Shown here: positions 31,542 through 41,785 of the stretch, in pieces | Position numbering within the stretch: position 1 is the first letter of the stretch | How the letters are laid out: every line of letters begins with the position of its first letter | DNA from: Usnea hakonensis | Lineage: Eukaryota; Ascomycota; Lecanoromycetes; Lecanorales; Parmeliaceae | NCBI GenBank assembly: GCA_013423325.1 | Contig: BLJB01000177.1 | Coordinates: 370,981-434,980, forward strand | DNA length: 64,000 nucleotides | Direction: 5' to 3' | Made by a program: the position numbers and the translations under genes | The notes under the pieces: model-generated | The model's database searches: none | What the model saw: only the letters and a program-made list of their open reading frames with translations | What the model was told of the DNA's origin: nothing

Positions 31542-32636
31542 TCACCTCCTCATATCCGTAACCTTGACCTTGACATCCTTCATCCCCGCCCTACTGATAT
31601 CGACCCTCCCCCCCAAGCCCCCTTCCGCCACATCCTTCATCGCTCTAGAGAACACCCCTGCACCAGACATGAAGTACATTTCAGTGAACCATGGATTCTG
31701 CACATCTGTCGGATCGGTGGGTTTCTTCATGGTGCTGTAATCGAGCGTCACGCACTTGAAGTCTCTTTTCAACAAGGCGTCGTAATTTTGGAGGATGCAG
31801 TATCGGAAATATTGGAGACAGGGGTGCTTCGGCGCGCTGGCGAGGAAGGTTTGGCTGGCCGTCCGGTCTGCAGTGAGGGCGAATCGGAAACCTGTGAGAT
31901 CTCCGATGGAGGGGACGATGGTGTGGTGGTCGACGTAGATGCCAGGGTATGTTTGCAGGAGCTGCACTCGGAGAAGGTTGGATGCTGCAGCGTAGTTTCC
32001 GCGACATCTCTCAAAGAATGCCCATTGCAGCAGCCTGATTTCTGGCCCTAGATATTCCACTTGAGATGTTGAGGAGGAGGATTGTAGGCTGGGATAGTAG
32101 AAGGAGTTGGGATTCTTCAGATGTTCGGCGTGGAATAATGTTTCGTAGAAGTTCGATAGAAAATGGACTTCGACGTGACCAAGGGCGTTTTCTCGGAGGA
32201 AGTGCTGAAATCTCTGTATCGTAGGAATTTCCGCTCGTAGTGAGCCGCTTATGGCGATCTTATAATACTCCATCTGAGCACGTACCATCATCGCAAAGGT
32301 CGTTTTGATGTCAGCGGAGCTGATTGCTCTATTGATGCCCGATGTATAAAGTTTCAAGCTCGCGGCAGGAAGAACCCTGGGAAGCCCGCGTGGTCCTTCC
32401 ATCTCTAGCATCGAAAATTCATCAAGCCATAGTCGAATATGGTAGTCTGGGTTGTTGTTTGCACATTGTCGCATAGAAGTCTGGTCAAAATCCTCAAATG
32501 TTCGGCCGAGCCAGACATAATTGATCTCCTTAGGAATTGGAATATCGTAGGTTCTTGTGATTGCTGGGCTCTCAGACTCTGCTGAGGATTTATCTTGGTC
32601 AATGGGTGGAAAGGAATGATGGACCGCGCAGGGCAT
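31542..32636 (-). CDS. DXD-type glycosyltransferase homologue (GT44/TcdA-B-like domain)
   Basis: The single-exon frame encodes 364 residues. Near residue 35 is IPKEINYVWLGR, the N-terminal strand of sugar-nucleotide-binding DXD glycosyltransferases. NPDYHIRLWLD follows at about 62. Residues 213-240 read NYAAASNLLRVQLLQTY then PGIYVDHHTI, equivalent to the A-x-x-S-(D/N)-x-x-R ... G-G-(I/V)-Y-(L/V)-D-x-D block that binds UDP-sugar and metal. The second Asp of D-x-D is His here (D236-H-H), so metal binding may be altered. Related domains occur in large bacterial glucosylating toxins, but this fungal protein is only the short catalytic type, with no translocation or protease parts. There is no signal peptide or membrane segment. 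Its substrate is unknown. Confidence 0.65.
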   Translation of the reverse strand: MPCAVHHSFPPIDQDKSSAESESPAITRTYDIPIPKEINYVWLGRTFEDFDQTSMRQCANNNPDYHIRLWLDEFSMLEMEGPRGLPRVLPAASLKLYTSGINRAISSADIKTTFAMMVRAQMEYYKIAISGSLRAEIPTIQRFQHFLRENALGHVEVHFLSNFYETLFHAEHLKNPNSFYYPSLQSSSSTSQVEYLGPEIRLLQWAFFERCRGNYAAASNLLRVQLLQTYPGIYVDHHTIVPSIGDLTGFRFALTADRTASQTFLASAPKHPCLQYFRYCILQNYDALLKRDFKCVTLDYSTMKKPTDPTDVQNPWFTEMYFMSGAGVFSRAMKDVAEGGLGGRVDISRAGMKDVKVKVTDMRR

Positions 32637-33158
32637 GATGCATTTAAGGGTGTGCTAAATGAAGAAACCAATTTGAGCTGCTTGCGTTGAGGCCCAAAGG
32701 AAACCTTGCTATCGTAGAAGTGAGTAGCCGACCTGCAGAAGATGAGACAAATTTACGGACATGACTCTTGTGTATGTTTGTCGTAGACCAACGCACTTTG
32801 AAACGGGTGGAACAGCCCACACAGCGCGCGGTAGAGTCGAAATACGTGTTCCTCAGAAGTCAACTTTGTCATCGACGGCGTCGAAGCGATAGGCTTAACA
32901 ATGGAACGGCAACGGTTGTAGAGCGATTAGTCGGTCAAGAATTTTAAAAATCAGAAACAAAAGTTTCAAGAAGGGTTATGACGGACGAAAGACCCCCACT
33001 TAAAGCATCCAATGACAACTTATGCACGTCTCCGAGCGGCCACGAAGCGCCTGACCAATAAGATTTCAATCACTTGTCAGCATGACGGTATATGATTTAC
33101 TGTCCAGATCGCTTCTCTTTAATCGCTCGGGAAGATTGAACATGTCATCTGACACGAG
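32637..33158. other. Intergenic, no gene seen
   Basis: AT-rich upstream region of the glycosyltransferase homologue. No motif assigned. Confidence 0.5.
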
Positions 33159-33506
33159 CTAGATTTCAATAGACAGGGTAATGGATGAATGAACGGGTTC
33201 GGGTTGGTCGTTTGCTGTTTGACGAGCCTCGTGCTGCATTAGGTAAGCCTGGCATGTTCGATCACTAAGAGATATGCCTACTAGGCTCTCAAATTCTGGC
33301 CCCATCGTATGTATTAGAACCACTAGGGACATACAAGCCAGACGTGCATTCTGCTGGTGCATAGTCGAAAGAGCAACTTCGGCAACGCTAGTCATATGCA
33401 GCCACATAAGTGCTTTCGCAAGATAGATCGATTCCTCGCTGAACCCAGAAAGATCCGGAAGACAAAGGGATAAACGTCGTTGATTCCTCGAGGGATTTTG
33501 GCTCAC
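33159..33506 (-). CDS. Small hypothetical frame
   Basis: The 115-codon frame has a central helical stretch (FSEESIYLAKALMWLHMTSV, then AEVALSTMHQQNAR). It resembles the C-terminal helices of fungal regulators but carries no diagnostic motif. It could be the end of a decayed gene whose 5' part is lost. No intron joins it to neighbouring frames. Confidence 0.25.
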   Translation of the reverse strand: MSQNPSRNQRRLSLCLPDLSGFSEESIYLAKALMWLHMTSVAEVALSTMHQQNARLACMSLVVLIHTMGPEFESLVGISLSDRTCQAYLMQHEARQTANDQPEPVHSSITLSIEI

Positions 33507-33690
33507 TGAATTGGAACTGTTGCGCCGGTGACATTCGTAATCGCATACGAACGCTCGATGTCTAAGTCAAGCTATATTGGGTATCATACACCCGCCCGGC
33601 AGTCCACAAACCGTCACCTCCGCTTCCAAATGCTCAATGGATGCAAAAAATCATCACCGTATTGCCATCCAGTCAATGAAAAGCTTGTCA

Positions 33691-34694
33691 TTAATAATCG
33701 ACAGCCCACCCATTATTCTCAAGAAACTCATCACATGCTTGTTTCAATGCTAGATTCGGCCGTATATCGTCAGCTCGTAAAGGTTCTCTGGTCAGAGGGT
33801 CTGTGTACGACCATTTGAAATGTTCCATTAGCGTAACTCGGTCGTAGGAATTGCCAGTTTTTGTGGTTACAGGGTCGTGCATAACGGTAAATGATATGCT
33901 ATCGATGAGGTAGTCTGGGACTTCCTGGTAAATGTCAGCACTCAAGAGCCATGCCTTTCCCATCACTTGTCAGGTATACCCTCCGCTGCAGATTTTTCGG
34001 GTCTGCAATTGCAAAAATGGTCCTCAGCTCTTCAATCTTTTTCCTGCACTCCAACTCAATGTCCGACTTCTCCTCCGCCTCTTCAACGAAGTCCAGCATC
34101 CTCAGCTTCAACTGCCGCAGTTCCTCGCGCTTATTCTTCACCAGCATATCCTCCAGCTCTCGCAACATCGAACTCCGATTGCGTATTCGTTCCCTTTCCT
34201 TGGCTTCCCATTTCTGCTTTTTGGCTTGCAGGACAAGCCCAGACACGGCGCTGGCGGATTTATCCTTTGTCTCGAGGCATTTTTCATAGGCGGTCAGAGC
34301 GGAGGAGAGGGCTTCATTGGGATGATTTAGGGCGAGTTGGGCTTGCGCAAGGAGGTAGTATCCTTTCATGTTGCCACGGTCCAGCTCTATCGACTTTAGG
34401 CAATCATCCATGCATCCCTCGAACTGTTGGAGCTTAATGCGCGTCATGGCGCGGTTGGTGAAGAGTTTGGGATTCGACGAGTCTTTTTGTATCCTGCACG
34501 CAAGCGAATAAGCGACGGTGAGATGGGAGAGTAGAGTAATGAGCTGTACGCTTGAGAATAGAGACCCTCTGCTTCAGCGTACTCGCCATTTTGGAAGTGC
34601 CTGTGGCCGGTAAGCGCAAGACGGTACTAATGTTGCTAGTGAAGCTTGCTCACTTGTTCCCCTCCTCCTTTAATGCAACAGCTCGATGTGCCAT
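33691..34694 (-). CDS. CHIP-type E3 ubiquitin ligase (TPR + U-box)
   Basis: Four exons join cleanly: 34,654-34,694; 34,550-34,600; 33,980-34,493; 33,691-33,924. The introns are 53, 56 and 55 bp and all are GT...AG. The result is 279 residues starting MAHRAVALKEEGNK. TPR helices span about 5-125 (FQNGEYAEAEGLYSQA, SSNPKLFTNRAMTRIKLQQF, YYLLAQAQLALNHPNEAL). A charged coiled coil covers about 130-200. The U-box (about 203-279) has PDYLIDSISFTVMHDPVTTK, SYDRVTLMEHF and DPLTREPL. Order and length match metazoan STUB1/CHIP (about 300 aa). CHIP binds Hsp70/Hsp90 by its TPR and ubiquitinates misfolded clients in the cytosol. The gene lies 349 bp downstream of the Hsp70-like gene on the same strand. 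Confidence 0.9.
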
Positions 34695-35043
34695 GTTACT
34701 GGCGACTCTGTGTTGGGCTGGAGATGACTGTCATGGTGTGATATGTGCCATCTAGCTGTGATGTAGCACAGACATTGCTTACATATGCATGGAAGCGTCA
34801 ATGGAATCTTCGCCGCCGCCTGATGGTCAGATGGAAGCTTCAAAGGCTTGGCGCGGAGATATGACGGATTTAGCCCCTCATTATCAAAGCCTTGAATTTT
34901 TTGTATATTGTTCAAGATATTTACTCAAGCTATAGTACAATAAAGCCTCTTCTCAGCCATTGTCTCAGCTGTTTCATGCTTCGAGAATGCATCAGCAAGC
35001 ACTCTTATCCAGCAATATCCAGAACGGCGGTCTCATCGACGTG
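34695..35043. other. Spacer between Hsp70-like stop and CHIP start
   Basis: 349 bp. It must hold the 3' end of the upstream gene and the CHIP promoter. No motif was identified with confidence. Confidence 0.5.
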
Positions 35044-37345
35044 CTATGTTTCCCATATGACCTGTATCGAATCATGATCTTCACTGAGTACGTCTCTGCT
35101 CTTCGACTCCATGCGAAATTTAACATCAGCGGCTCCAAGAATGACCCTAAGATTGAAGTCTACCCGCATGTATCTTTCTCCACGGTTGTACCAGTGACGA
35201 TTTTTTTCCTTAATATCCACGTCTCTACCTATTAAAGACGACCTAACATCGCATAGACGAATGACCTCGCTTTGGCTGAAATTGGTCGGAAGCTGCTCCC
35301 GAGGCAGCTCACACATGACCACATGAGTTTGCCATTTCGCCTGGTAATCGCGTGGTCTGACTTTGAGTGTATACGGCTTCACGATGCCATCGGTAGAGAC
35401 CGTGTCGCCCTTGAAAATTTGGTCATCAAATGCGACTGTGGTTGGTGACCTAGACTCTACATACCTGTTTGAGGAGCCAGTCTATCTGACCCTCAACCCA
35501 GTATTTCCCATCGAGGGGACTTTTGAGAACCTTCTGACCGATATGAGAGGGATTGTCGTTGGGATCATACTCTTCACGACATAGGACGCCGTAACTAAGC
35601 CGGCAACACCGTTCCTTGAAAACCATTGCTCCGAGGCTAGTTACCTGCGAGCGTTCCAATACCAGACCTTGGACCACCGCAAGCTGGCTGTTCTCAGCTA
35701 TCATGTTAGTGGTGTTTAGCAAATCAACAATTCTTGGCCTGATGACTCACGGCTCTTCGACCATGACGACACTCGTATCCTCTAAACGTTTCCCCGAAGA
35801 TCTGTAGCCATCAGAAGCATAATGTGCTTTGAAGCGTTGCTTCACGTATGGCGAGCTCCCAAGACCTCCTGAGAGAACAACATGGGACTCCAACATGGAT
35901 CAGCTCTTCGGCCAATCTCGAGAGAGGGTCTCATATAACTCACTCTGTGTGCACCGGGATTCTTTCTCTGGACTTTCATGATCTGCTCGTCAACGAGACC
36001 CAGCATGAGCTCGACCTGGCTGTCAAACAGGGCCTTGATCTCCTCGCTTGCTTCTTGTCAAGACCTCAGATTGCTACAACTTCTGTTCATCAGGGCTACT
36101 CACTGCGTAAATATCATCCTCGAGTCCTCAATAGAGAGCTCAGGGTAATGCTGCCCGGGAGCTAGACCAGGAATCCCAAATGAGATCTGTGGGAGGGCGG
36201 AGCTGAATGGTGTGCCAAAGGAACACTTGACTCTTTCAAACTTGTCGCGGACGATCTTTTCGGCCACGTCTTCCGGATCTTCGATCAAATATTCTTGGAT
36301 CTTGTGAAGTCGTGCAGATAGGATACCATGGAAATCTATATCGATCAATGCGGAGCCTACCGAGCGTCCTGGAACCACATCAGAAATTTTTAGGTCGCGG
36401 GTTCATCTAGCGATTCAATGCCGAATGCGATCATTACCTTCTACAAAGTTGAGTTGTTCCAACTTCGTCGCTTGTCCTCTCGAAGATGTCATTTTCAGCG
36501 CGTTCACATCCTAGCCAAACCAACATCAACGGCTGGGGTCCCAACATCCTCAGAGGGAATTTCAAACCGTTGTTCCACCTCCGGCGTCGCACACGAGGAT
36601 AATGTCATCTTTCTTTAGGAAATACAGTTATTCATTGTCGCCCAAGCAACCTCTGCTGTTCCATGCTCGTACCTCAAATTGCTGCTTAGAAGCATAGACT
36701 GCCGCTGCTTCCGCCTCAGTCAGACCAACTGTGCTACGGTGCTCAGCGCCATCAGATCCAAACCCTGCATCCCTGACTATACTGTCAATGTCAGCAATCA
36801 TACGTGGATTGGTCCACGTCGTTGGAACGCTGAAAATGAATTCGACCTTTCGCGCCGTCCATCTTGGGAATGAGTCGTTGAATGTGTCTCGAATTTGGTT
36901 GTGTATGCACCGCAGATAGTCTCGAAGCCACCATCTTGCATCTGCGGAACTGGGAGCATTCGGCCTTTTATCTTCATACTCCGGATCAAGGTGAAGCTTG
37001 AAGAATTCTTTGACATCTGCACCTGCTTCGTCGTAGTCACACTGGAAGCCCCACTTCTTCATTTGCCCTGTATTCTCATCGTACTGGACTTTGGTCGGCA
37101 CTTTGTTTGAGAGCTCGTTCAGCATTTTTCCTGGCCAATGCTGGATTATTTTTGGTTGGTGCCAAGCGGGCGCCATGGAGTATGCGACACCTAATTTTCC
37201 CCCATGGGCATAAGAAAAAGACGAACGAAAGAGCAGTATGATGAAAGTTTATGCGCTGGTGGGAGGTTAACGAACCTGTGTGTGTCATGCCAAAGTCGAT
37301 CCCAATGACAATCTCAGCGCTCCAGACGGGGGTGCGCGATATCAT
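35044..37345 (-). CDS. HSPA12-like Hsp70-family ATPase
   Basis: Nine exons were reconstructed: 37,276-37,345; 36,673-37,190; 36,568-36,612; 36,438-36,510; 36,104-36,368; 35,944-36,046; 35,751-35,887; 35,465-35,687; 35,044-35,409. All introns are GT...AG of 55-85 bp and total coding length is 1,800 nt (599 aa). The N-terminus has the phosphate-1 loop IGIDFGMTHTG, then FIFSVPTTWT and TEAEAAAVYA. Exons 3/4 join to the phosphate-2 motif VCDAGGGTTD. The adenosine motif reads VVLSGGLGSSPYV. The later YGVLCREEYDP and C-terminal beta region follow the layout of the fungal HSPA12-like group. The protein ends IQVIWET and lacks the EEVD tail by which cytosolic Hsp70s bind TPR partners. It is probably a cytosolic ATPase whose clients are unknown. 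Confidence 0.88.
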
Positions 37346-38402
37346 TTCCGTTTTGCTTTGTACCAGAATTCAGGTGTGGGGACCTCAGAGTTGTAGGAAA
37401 TGTGAATCAAAAAATGACCAGGCCGTCCAATTTCGGATAACAGCGAGCTGCGCATGCTACAGTACTGTGGCACGAGTATGCGGTACGCCATATTTTCCAA
37501 TAGGCCTCGCTACCAAAAATATATCAAGGAGCCGGGGCTGAGCCTGAAGCCATGTACTCCGTACAAGGCTGCTCCAGTACTATCTTTATCTCTTTTTCAA
37601 ATCTTCTAGATTTCTGTAACGGAGCAAAGGACCCGGACTTTGATGACGATTTGGCCACATTTAACTCACTCTGACTAGTAGCGCCTTTGACGACTCTTCT
37701 CCCTCGGGTCGAACGATCTAGTCCTTGTGATGGTCGATTCGTTTGCCTGCTTTGGCATATTCTCTGCGCCCCATCGAACTCGTAACGCTGCTCTATTCCC
37801 TCGGTTAAACCTGATCAATCGGAGCTGGTGAGATCGAACTTTGCCCACTGGCTACTTCTATGGTCGTATTGCGCGAATAATGAGTGATATTGATCCTATT
37901 GATTGATCCACCGCTCTAGCTTCGAGCCTTGTTTGCCTTAAATAAATCTCTCCTTCAGCCTCGAAGCCGATTGGCTGAAGACATGCGGAGGGGTGACATT
38001 TGTGAGATCACCATGCATGACCCAAGCCTGGAACTTTATTATGAAAAACGACGAAACTACCCCATCTGCCGGCCGACATCACGCGAATTCTGAAAATAAC
38101 CGCGAGAGGTTTCAGACGGTGTCATTATTGGGCTATGCTGAAGGATCGAGTGTTCTTGCAAAAGAGAGGAGGCACAGAATGCCTCTCGTCATGAGATCAC
38201 TCCGCCTTGGATTCTCGAGAAAAGTGACGCGTAGTAAAAGCGGTGACTCATCCCCGGTCGACAGGCTGGTATCGAATTCCAACGTCTTTCCGGTTGAATC
38301 AAATCTTGGTACTCGTCAGTGCCAATGGGCTTTGCGGGTCTGCGCTTCAAACATTTCCTAGGCCGGAGCACTTGTTGTTTTCACATGCCCACGTACGTTT
38401 TG
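37346..38402. other. Divergent intergenic region
   Basis: It separates the starts of the Hsp70-like gene (minus) and the next gene (plus), so it should hold both promoters. The short frame 37,993-38,361 has no motif and is probably 5' leader. Confidence 0.5.
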
Positions 38403-39974
38403 ATGGATCTCATCGTGTCCTCTTTCGCGACCGGAATAAGTGCTACCATCAAGCTTTGCGAAGTCCTGTATCAGATTCAAGCAACGGACGAGCAAACCTC
38501 TGACATACTTAACACGTCAAATCACGTCGAGAGAAACCTCAAGGAAGCGCAGCGTCTTTTCCGTATCAAAGCCGCTTTCATTGACAGACACGATTATGAA
38601 TGGGCCAAATCTACCATGCAAGACACTCGAATAGCCCTTCAAGGCATCGCGAAGCTCATCGAACCGGCACGGGTAGCTAAGATTACCAAAAAGGACATCG
38701 GGATCATGACTAAAACGTATTGGGCATTCAAGTACAATCCCCAGGCTCGCGACAAGCACGCTATGCTGAGTGTCTGCCACCAAACCCTCATGGCGGTTCT
38801 CACCCGTCTCCACTCTGTCAATCTACCTACTATCTCGCAGATCCCGAGCCTTGAAAGTTCACGGCCGCCACCACCATATGATCAAAGCATGGAGAAGCTA
38901 TGGACCTGGCGGGATGGTCGCAATAGCAGGAAAAAGAGCACAACAAGTCTTAGAAACGACCTCCCACGTGGCCCAGTCGTTCTCGCAACGACTCAGCGGC
39001 AGGAGATCGAATGTCCACCTCAAGATCTAAACCCGTATTCCACCACAAACTGTATGATGGACGCCCGACGAAGTCATCTAGCGCAAGACATAGGAAACTA
39101 CAACACAAGCTACCATCCGAACCACCCAGGCACCCTGCCAAAGCCCGCAGAATCTCATAACGAGATATTTGGACTTTCGCCTCATCATTCATCATCAACC
39201 GCTCCCAGCTCACGCAATGAATGGACCTACGGGAACCAGACCGGTACTATCCTCCCAAGAAGCGAAGACCGATTGGCTTGTGCAAATATAACCTCACCAT
39301 ACCCATTTCACACGCCCCATGGTCACTCCTCAGCCGCCGAAGATCACACTTCCCCAGTGTACGAAATGAACGCTGCTCAAACATCTCCGCCAGAGCGCCA
39401 GTTGCCATCACACCTCATCACACATGAACTTGCCGCAACGCCAAGAAAGCCAATAGGTAATCCAATGATAACATTATCATCTGATTCGCCTACAGGCAAT
39501 AGTGATTACAACAACGGGATATCCCTTCACCAGCCTTTCTCTAAGTCAACGACGCGCTTGGACTTGACCTCGCCGTCTTGTAGCAGTCTCGTGTTCGTGA
39601 TGGAACCGCATCATCCGTCCACAACCGCAGGGAATGAGTCCGCGAGGCACCCAGACTTTTCGTTGTATCCCCTAAATGTCTTGGCCAATCGGTCGGAGTT
39701 GGAAGCAGAAGCAGTACAAGGAGGTGCAGCCGTCGCAGATGCGGTGACGAGTGACAATTCTTCGATGAATCGAATGTGGTCGTACGGCGATGATCCTTGT
39801 TCCATTTCTAGTCCAGACTTGACAAAATCGCGGCCTGGGGTCGGTGATGGAGTGAAAAAAACTAATGATAGGGTTACTGCCGCGGTTGGGACCGGTTACC
39901 GGCGTAGTTGGTTGGCTTATCAGAGCTCACTCAGAAACTCAAAACATGGGAGAGAGGGAATTGGCGGAATATGA
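38403..39974 (+). CDS. Conserved fungal protein of unknown function
   Basis: The open frame extends upstream to 38,319, but I choose the ATG at 38,403 because the family-like helical N-terminus starts MDLIVSSFATGISATIKLCE, giving 523 residues. The first about 160 residues are helical (ILNTSNHVERNLKEAQRLF, DTRIALQGIAKLIEPARV, YNPQARDKHAMLSVCHQTL). They resemble a fungal N-terminal helical domain often placed ahead of variable tails. The remaining 360 residues are Pro/Ser/Thr-rich, polar and probably disordered. There is no signal peptide or membrane segment. No catalytic motif was seen, so function is not assigned. Confidence 0.6.
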   Translation: MDLIVSSFATGISATIKLCEVLYQIQATDEQTSDILNTSNHVERNLKEAQRLFRIKAAFIDRHDYEWAKSTMQDTRIALQGIAKLIEPARVAKITKKDIGIMTKTYWAFKYNPQARDKHAMLSVCHQTLMAVLTRLHSVNLPTISQIPSLESSRPPPPYDQSMEKLWTWRDGRNSRKKSTTSLRNDLPRGPVVLATTQRQEIECPPQDLNPYSTTNCMMDARRSHLAQDIGNYNTSYHPNHPGTLPKPAESHNEIFGLSPHHSSSTAPSSRNEWTYGNQTGTILPRSEDRLACANITSPYPFHTPHGHSSAAEDHTSPVYEMNAAQTSPPERQLPSHLITHELAATPRKPIGNPMITLSSDSPTGNSDYNNGISLHQPFSKSTTRLDLTSPSCSSLVFVMEPHHPSTTAGNESARHPDFSLYPLNVLANRSELEAEAVQGGAAVADAVTSDNSSMNRMWSYGDDPCSISSPDLTKSRPGVGDGVKKTNDRVTAAVGTGYRRSWLAYQSSLRNSKHGREGIGGI

Positions 39975-40313
39975 ATGGGCTTCTTGAATCCCGGGTCGTT
40001 GGGAGACCCTTTGTTTATCAATTGGACTACTAGCATTTTGACGACATGATGAGGAAGAGGTAAAATGGTTGATTTTGTTTCGTTGACACGGTCAGTTTCT
40101 CTACAAATAGGCGAGAGGCTCTATGGCACACGTGACTAGGCTTGGACTGGACCACTAATCTTTCACTTGCAATCCTCATTATGATTTTCCTGTACAAAGA
40201 AACCAAACACAAAACAAGACATCACCACCTATCAACAGCAGACGACAACCTTTGAATTCCCCACATTCAACCGAAAATAAACGCCTGATACCACTCATCA
40301 GCTTCAATCGTAT
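39975..40313. other. Convergent spacer
   Basis: Lies between the stop of the unknown protein (plus) and the stop of the membrane protein (minus), so presumably 3' UTRs. Nothing else is seen. Confidence 0.5.
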
Positions 40314-41108
40314 TCAGCGCGAGAAATTGTCATTCTCCGGCAACTGGTACACCTCTCGCGTCGTCTTTTTCCGGCTTCTGCCCTGCCGCTTCCGGCTCAA
40401 GAAGAAGAACACTGATACACCAATGATAAGAGCGGCTCCACCCAGCCCTACTCCAAGGCCCGCACCTAGGGTAACCTTTTCGCTGGCTGACTTGGGCTTG
40501 CCTAACGGTGTGGAGCTTGCAGAGGGCGTGGTGCTGGCGGGTAATGTGATTACTTGCGCAGGCAGGGTGGAGGAGGACAACGATGATGAGGAGGTGGAAG
40601 AGGAGGAGCTAGTGGTAGTTGAAGTGGAAGTCGTGCTGGTAGTCACGTTGAAATATTCCGACATGAACAAAAGCCCATTGTTGCTGTCACCTGAGGCGTT
40701 GTACATTGCCAGCCAGAAAAGGTTACTCAGAGACATGTTAAAGGTCGGACTTGGTTCGCCGCTCCATAAGTAGCTTCTATTGGTGAGGCTGGCTGAATGC
40801 AAAGAAAATAAAAAGAGTCAGTCCCTGTTCCATGGTTGACGGAAAGGAAGCAAGAAGACCGTACAAGCGAGTGTTTCCACTTGAGGTGTGATAGCACTGT
40901 TGTCCAAGAAGTGAGTTTCTTGGACTAAGCCGAGGTCGAGAGGGATTTTGAAGTTGAACGTCCAGCGGAACTCTTGCGGCGAGCCATATTTGATCGTGCT
41001 CGCAAAGCTATAGTCCCCAGGGGCAGACTGAGGAGGGGGATCTATGAAAGAATTGTTCTCCGTTGCCGCCATTGTGTAACTATTGTTAAGTTCCACGTGG
41101 AGCAACAA
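40314..41108 (-). CDS. Single-pass membrane protein with Ser/Thr-rich stalk (5' end unresolved)
   Basis: The last exon 40,314-40,792 joins the preceding exon (from 40,865) through a 72-bp intron, giving ETLA|SSLTNRSYLWSGEPSP in phase. The ectodomain part reads DYSFASTIKYGSPQEFRWTF then NFKIPLDLGLVQET. After a Ser/Thr run (about 40 residues) comes LPAQVITLPASTTP, then a clear transmembrane helix VTLGAGLGVGLGGAALIIGV followed by basic RKRQGRSRKK, so the tail is cytosolic. The type is common in ascomycete plasma-membrane or cell-wall sensors. Further 5' exons probably lie within about 41,110-41,300 (frame with DSAWLSPNGFCQPHN), including a Cys-containing part and signal peptide, but the joins are not certain. 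Confidence 0.55.
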
Positions 41109-41785
41109 GCTGGGACTATGGACAAGGCGCTTACGAGCATGAGATACGAGGGAAATATACGGGTTACAATCTTTTGTACCCTTGATGTAGCCTTACTTGC
41201 AAGCATGTTATGAGGCTGACAAAAGCCGTTGGGGCTGAGCCAAGCGGAATCTGCAAGATCATGCATGAGCCTTTGTTTCAAAGGGGTAAAGCGTGGCATT
41301 CAGGTCGTACGTTCCGAGAACGGTCTTCTCCTTGCAGTTGGATCTGGACCTCATGCACCATCCGTGTTCTCGTCAAACCAATTCTAATCCCTCAGGATTC
41401 TTTTACTAATGATTTATCCTTCTAGAGCTAGACTTATACTTGGTGCTGCGCCAATAGTAGCCTTTGGAAAAATTGAAATGTAAATGCGGCAGAGCCTCTT
41501 TGGTCCCGTTGTAAGTACCAGGCTGTATCCTTCGTCTGGATCGTTGCCAGATTTCTTCAGCTTATCCTCGCTTTTCAAGAAACGCCTTCCCACCCGTCAT
41601 TCATTGGCCCGCTTCTTGCTGCATTTTTTTTTCTGTGTATCTTCCTTCAGAATATGTTCAATTTTCCAAATATGGACCTCTTACAAAAGACGTTTCAGCA
41701 GTTACATGCCATATCATCGTCTTGGGATTCTTTCTATGAATCGAATATTTTTCTACAAAAGCTACGTCACCATTCACCTTCATGA
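41109..41785. other. Probable 5' exons of the membrane protein, then spacer
   Basis: The 41,200-41,300 minus strand has DSAWLSPNGFCQPHN with an AG acceptor before it and a GTAAGG donor after it, suggesting an internal exon. The remainder up to 41,785 is the common upstream region of the two divergent loci. Confidence 0.35.

Noticed and set aside
31455..32051. 198-codon plus-strand frame
   Set aside because: Antisense shadow of the glycosyltransferase homologue.
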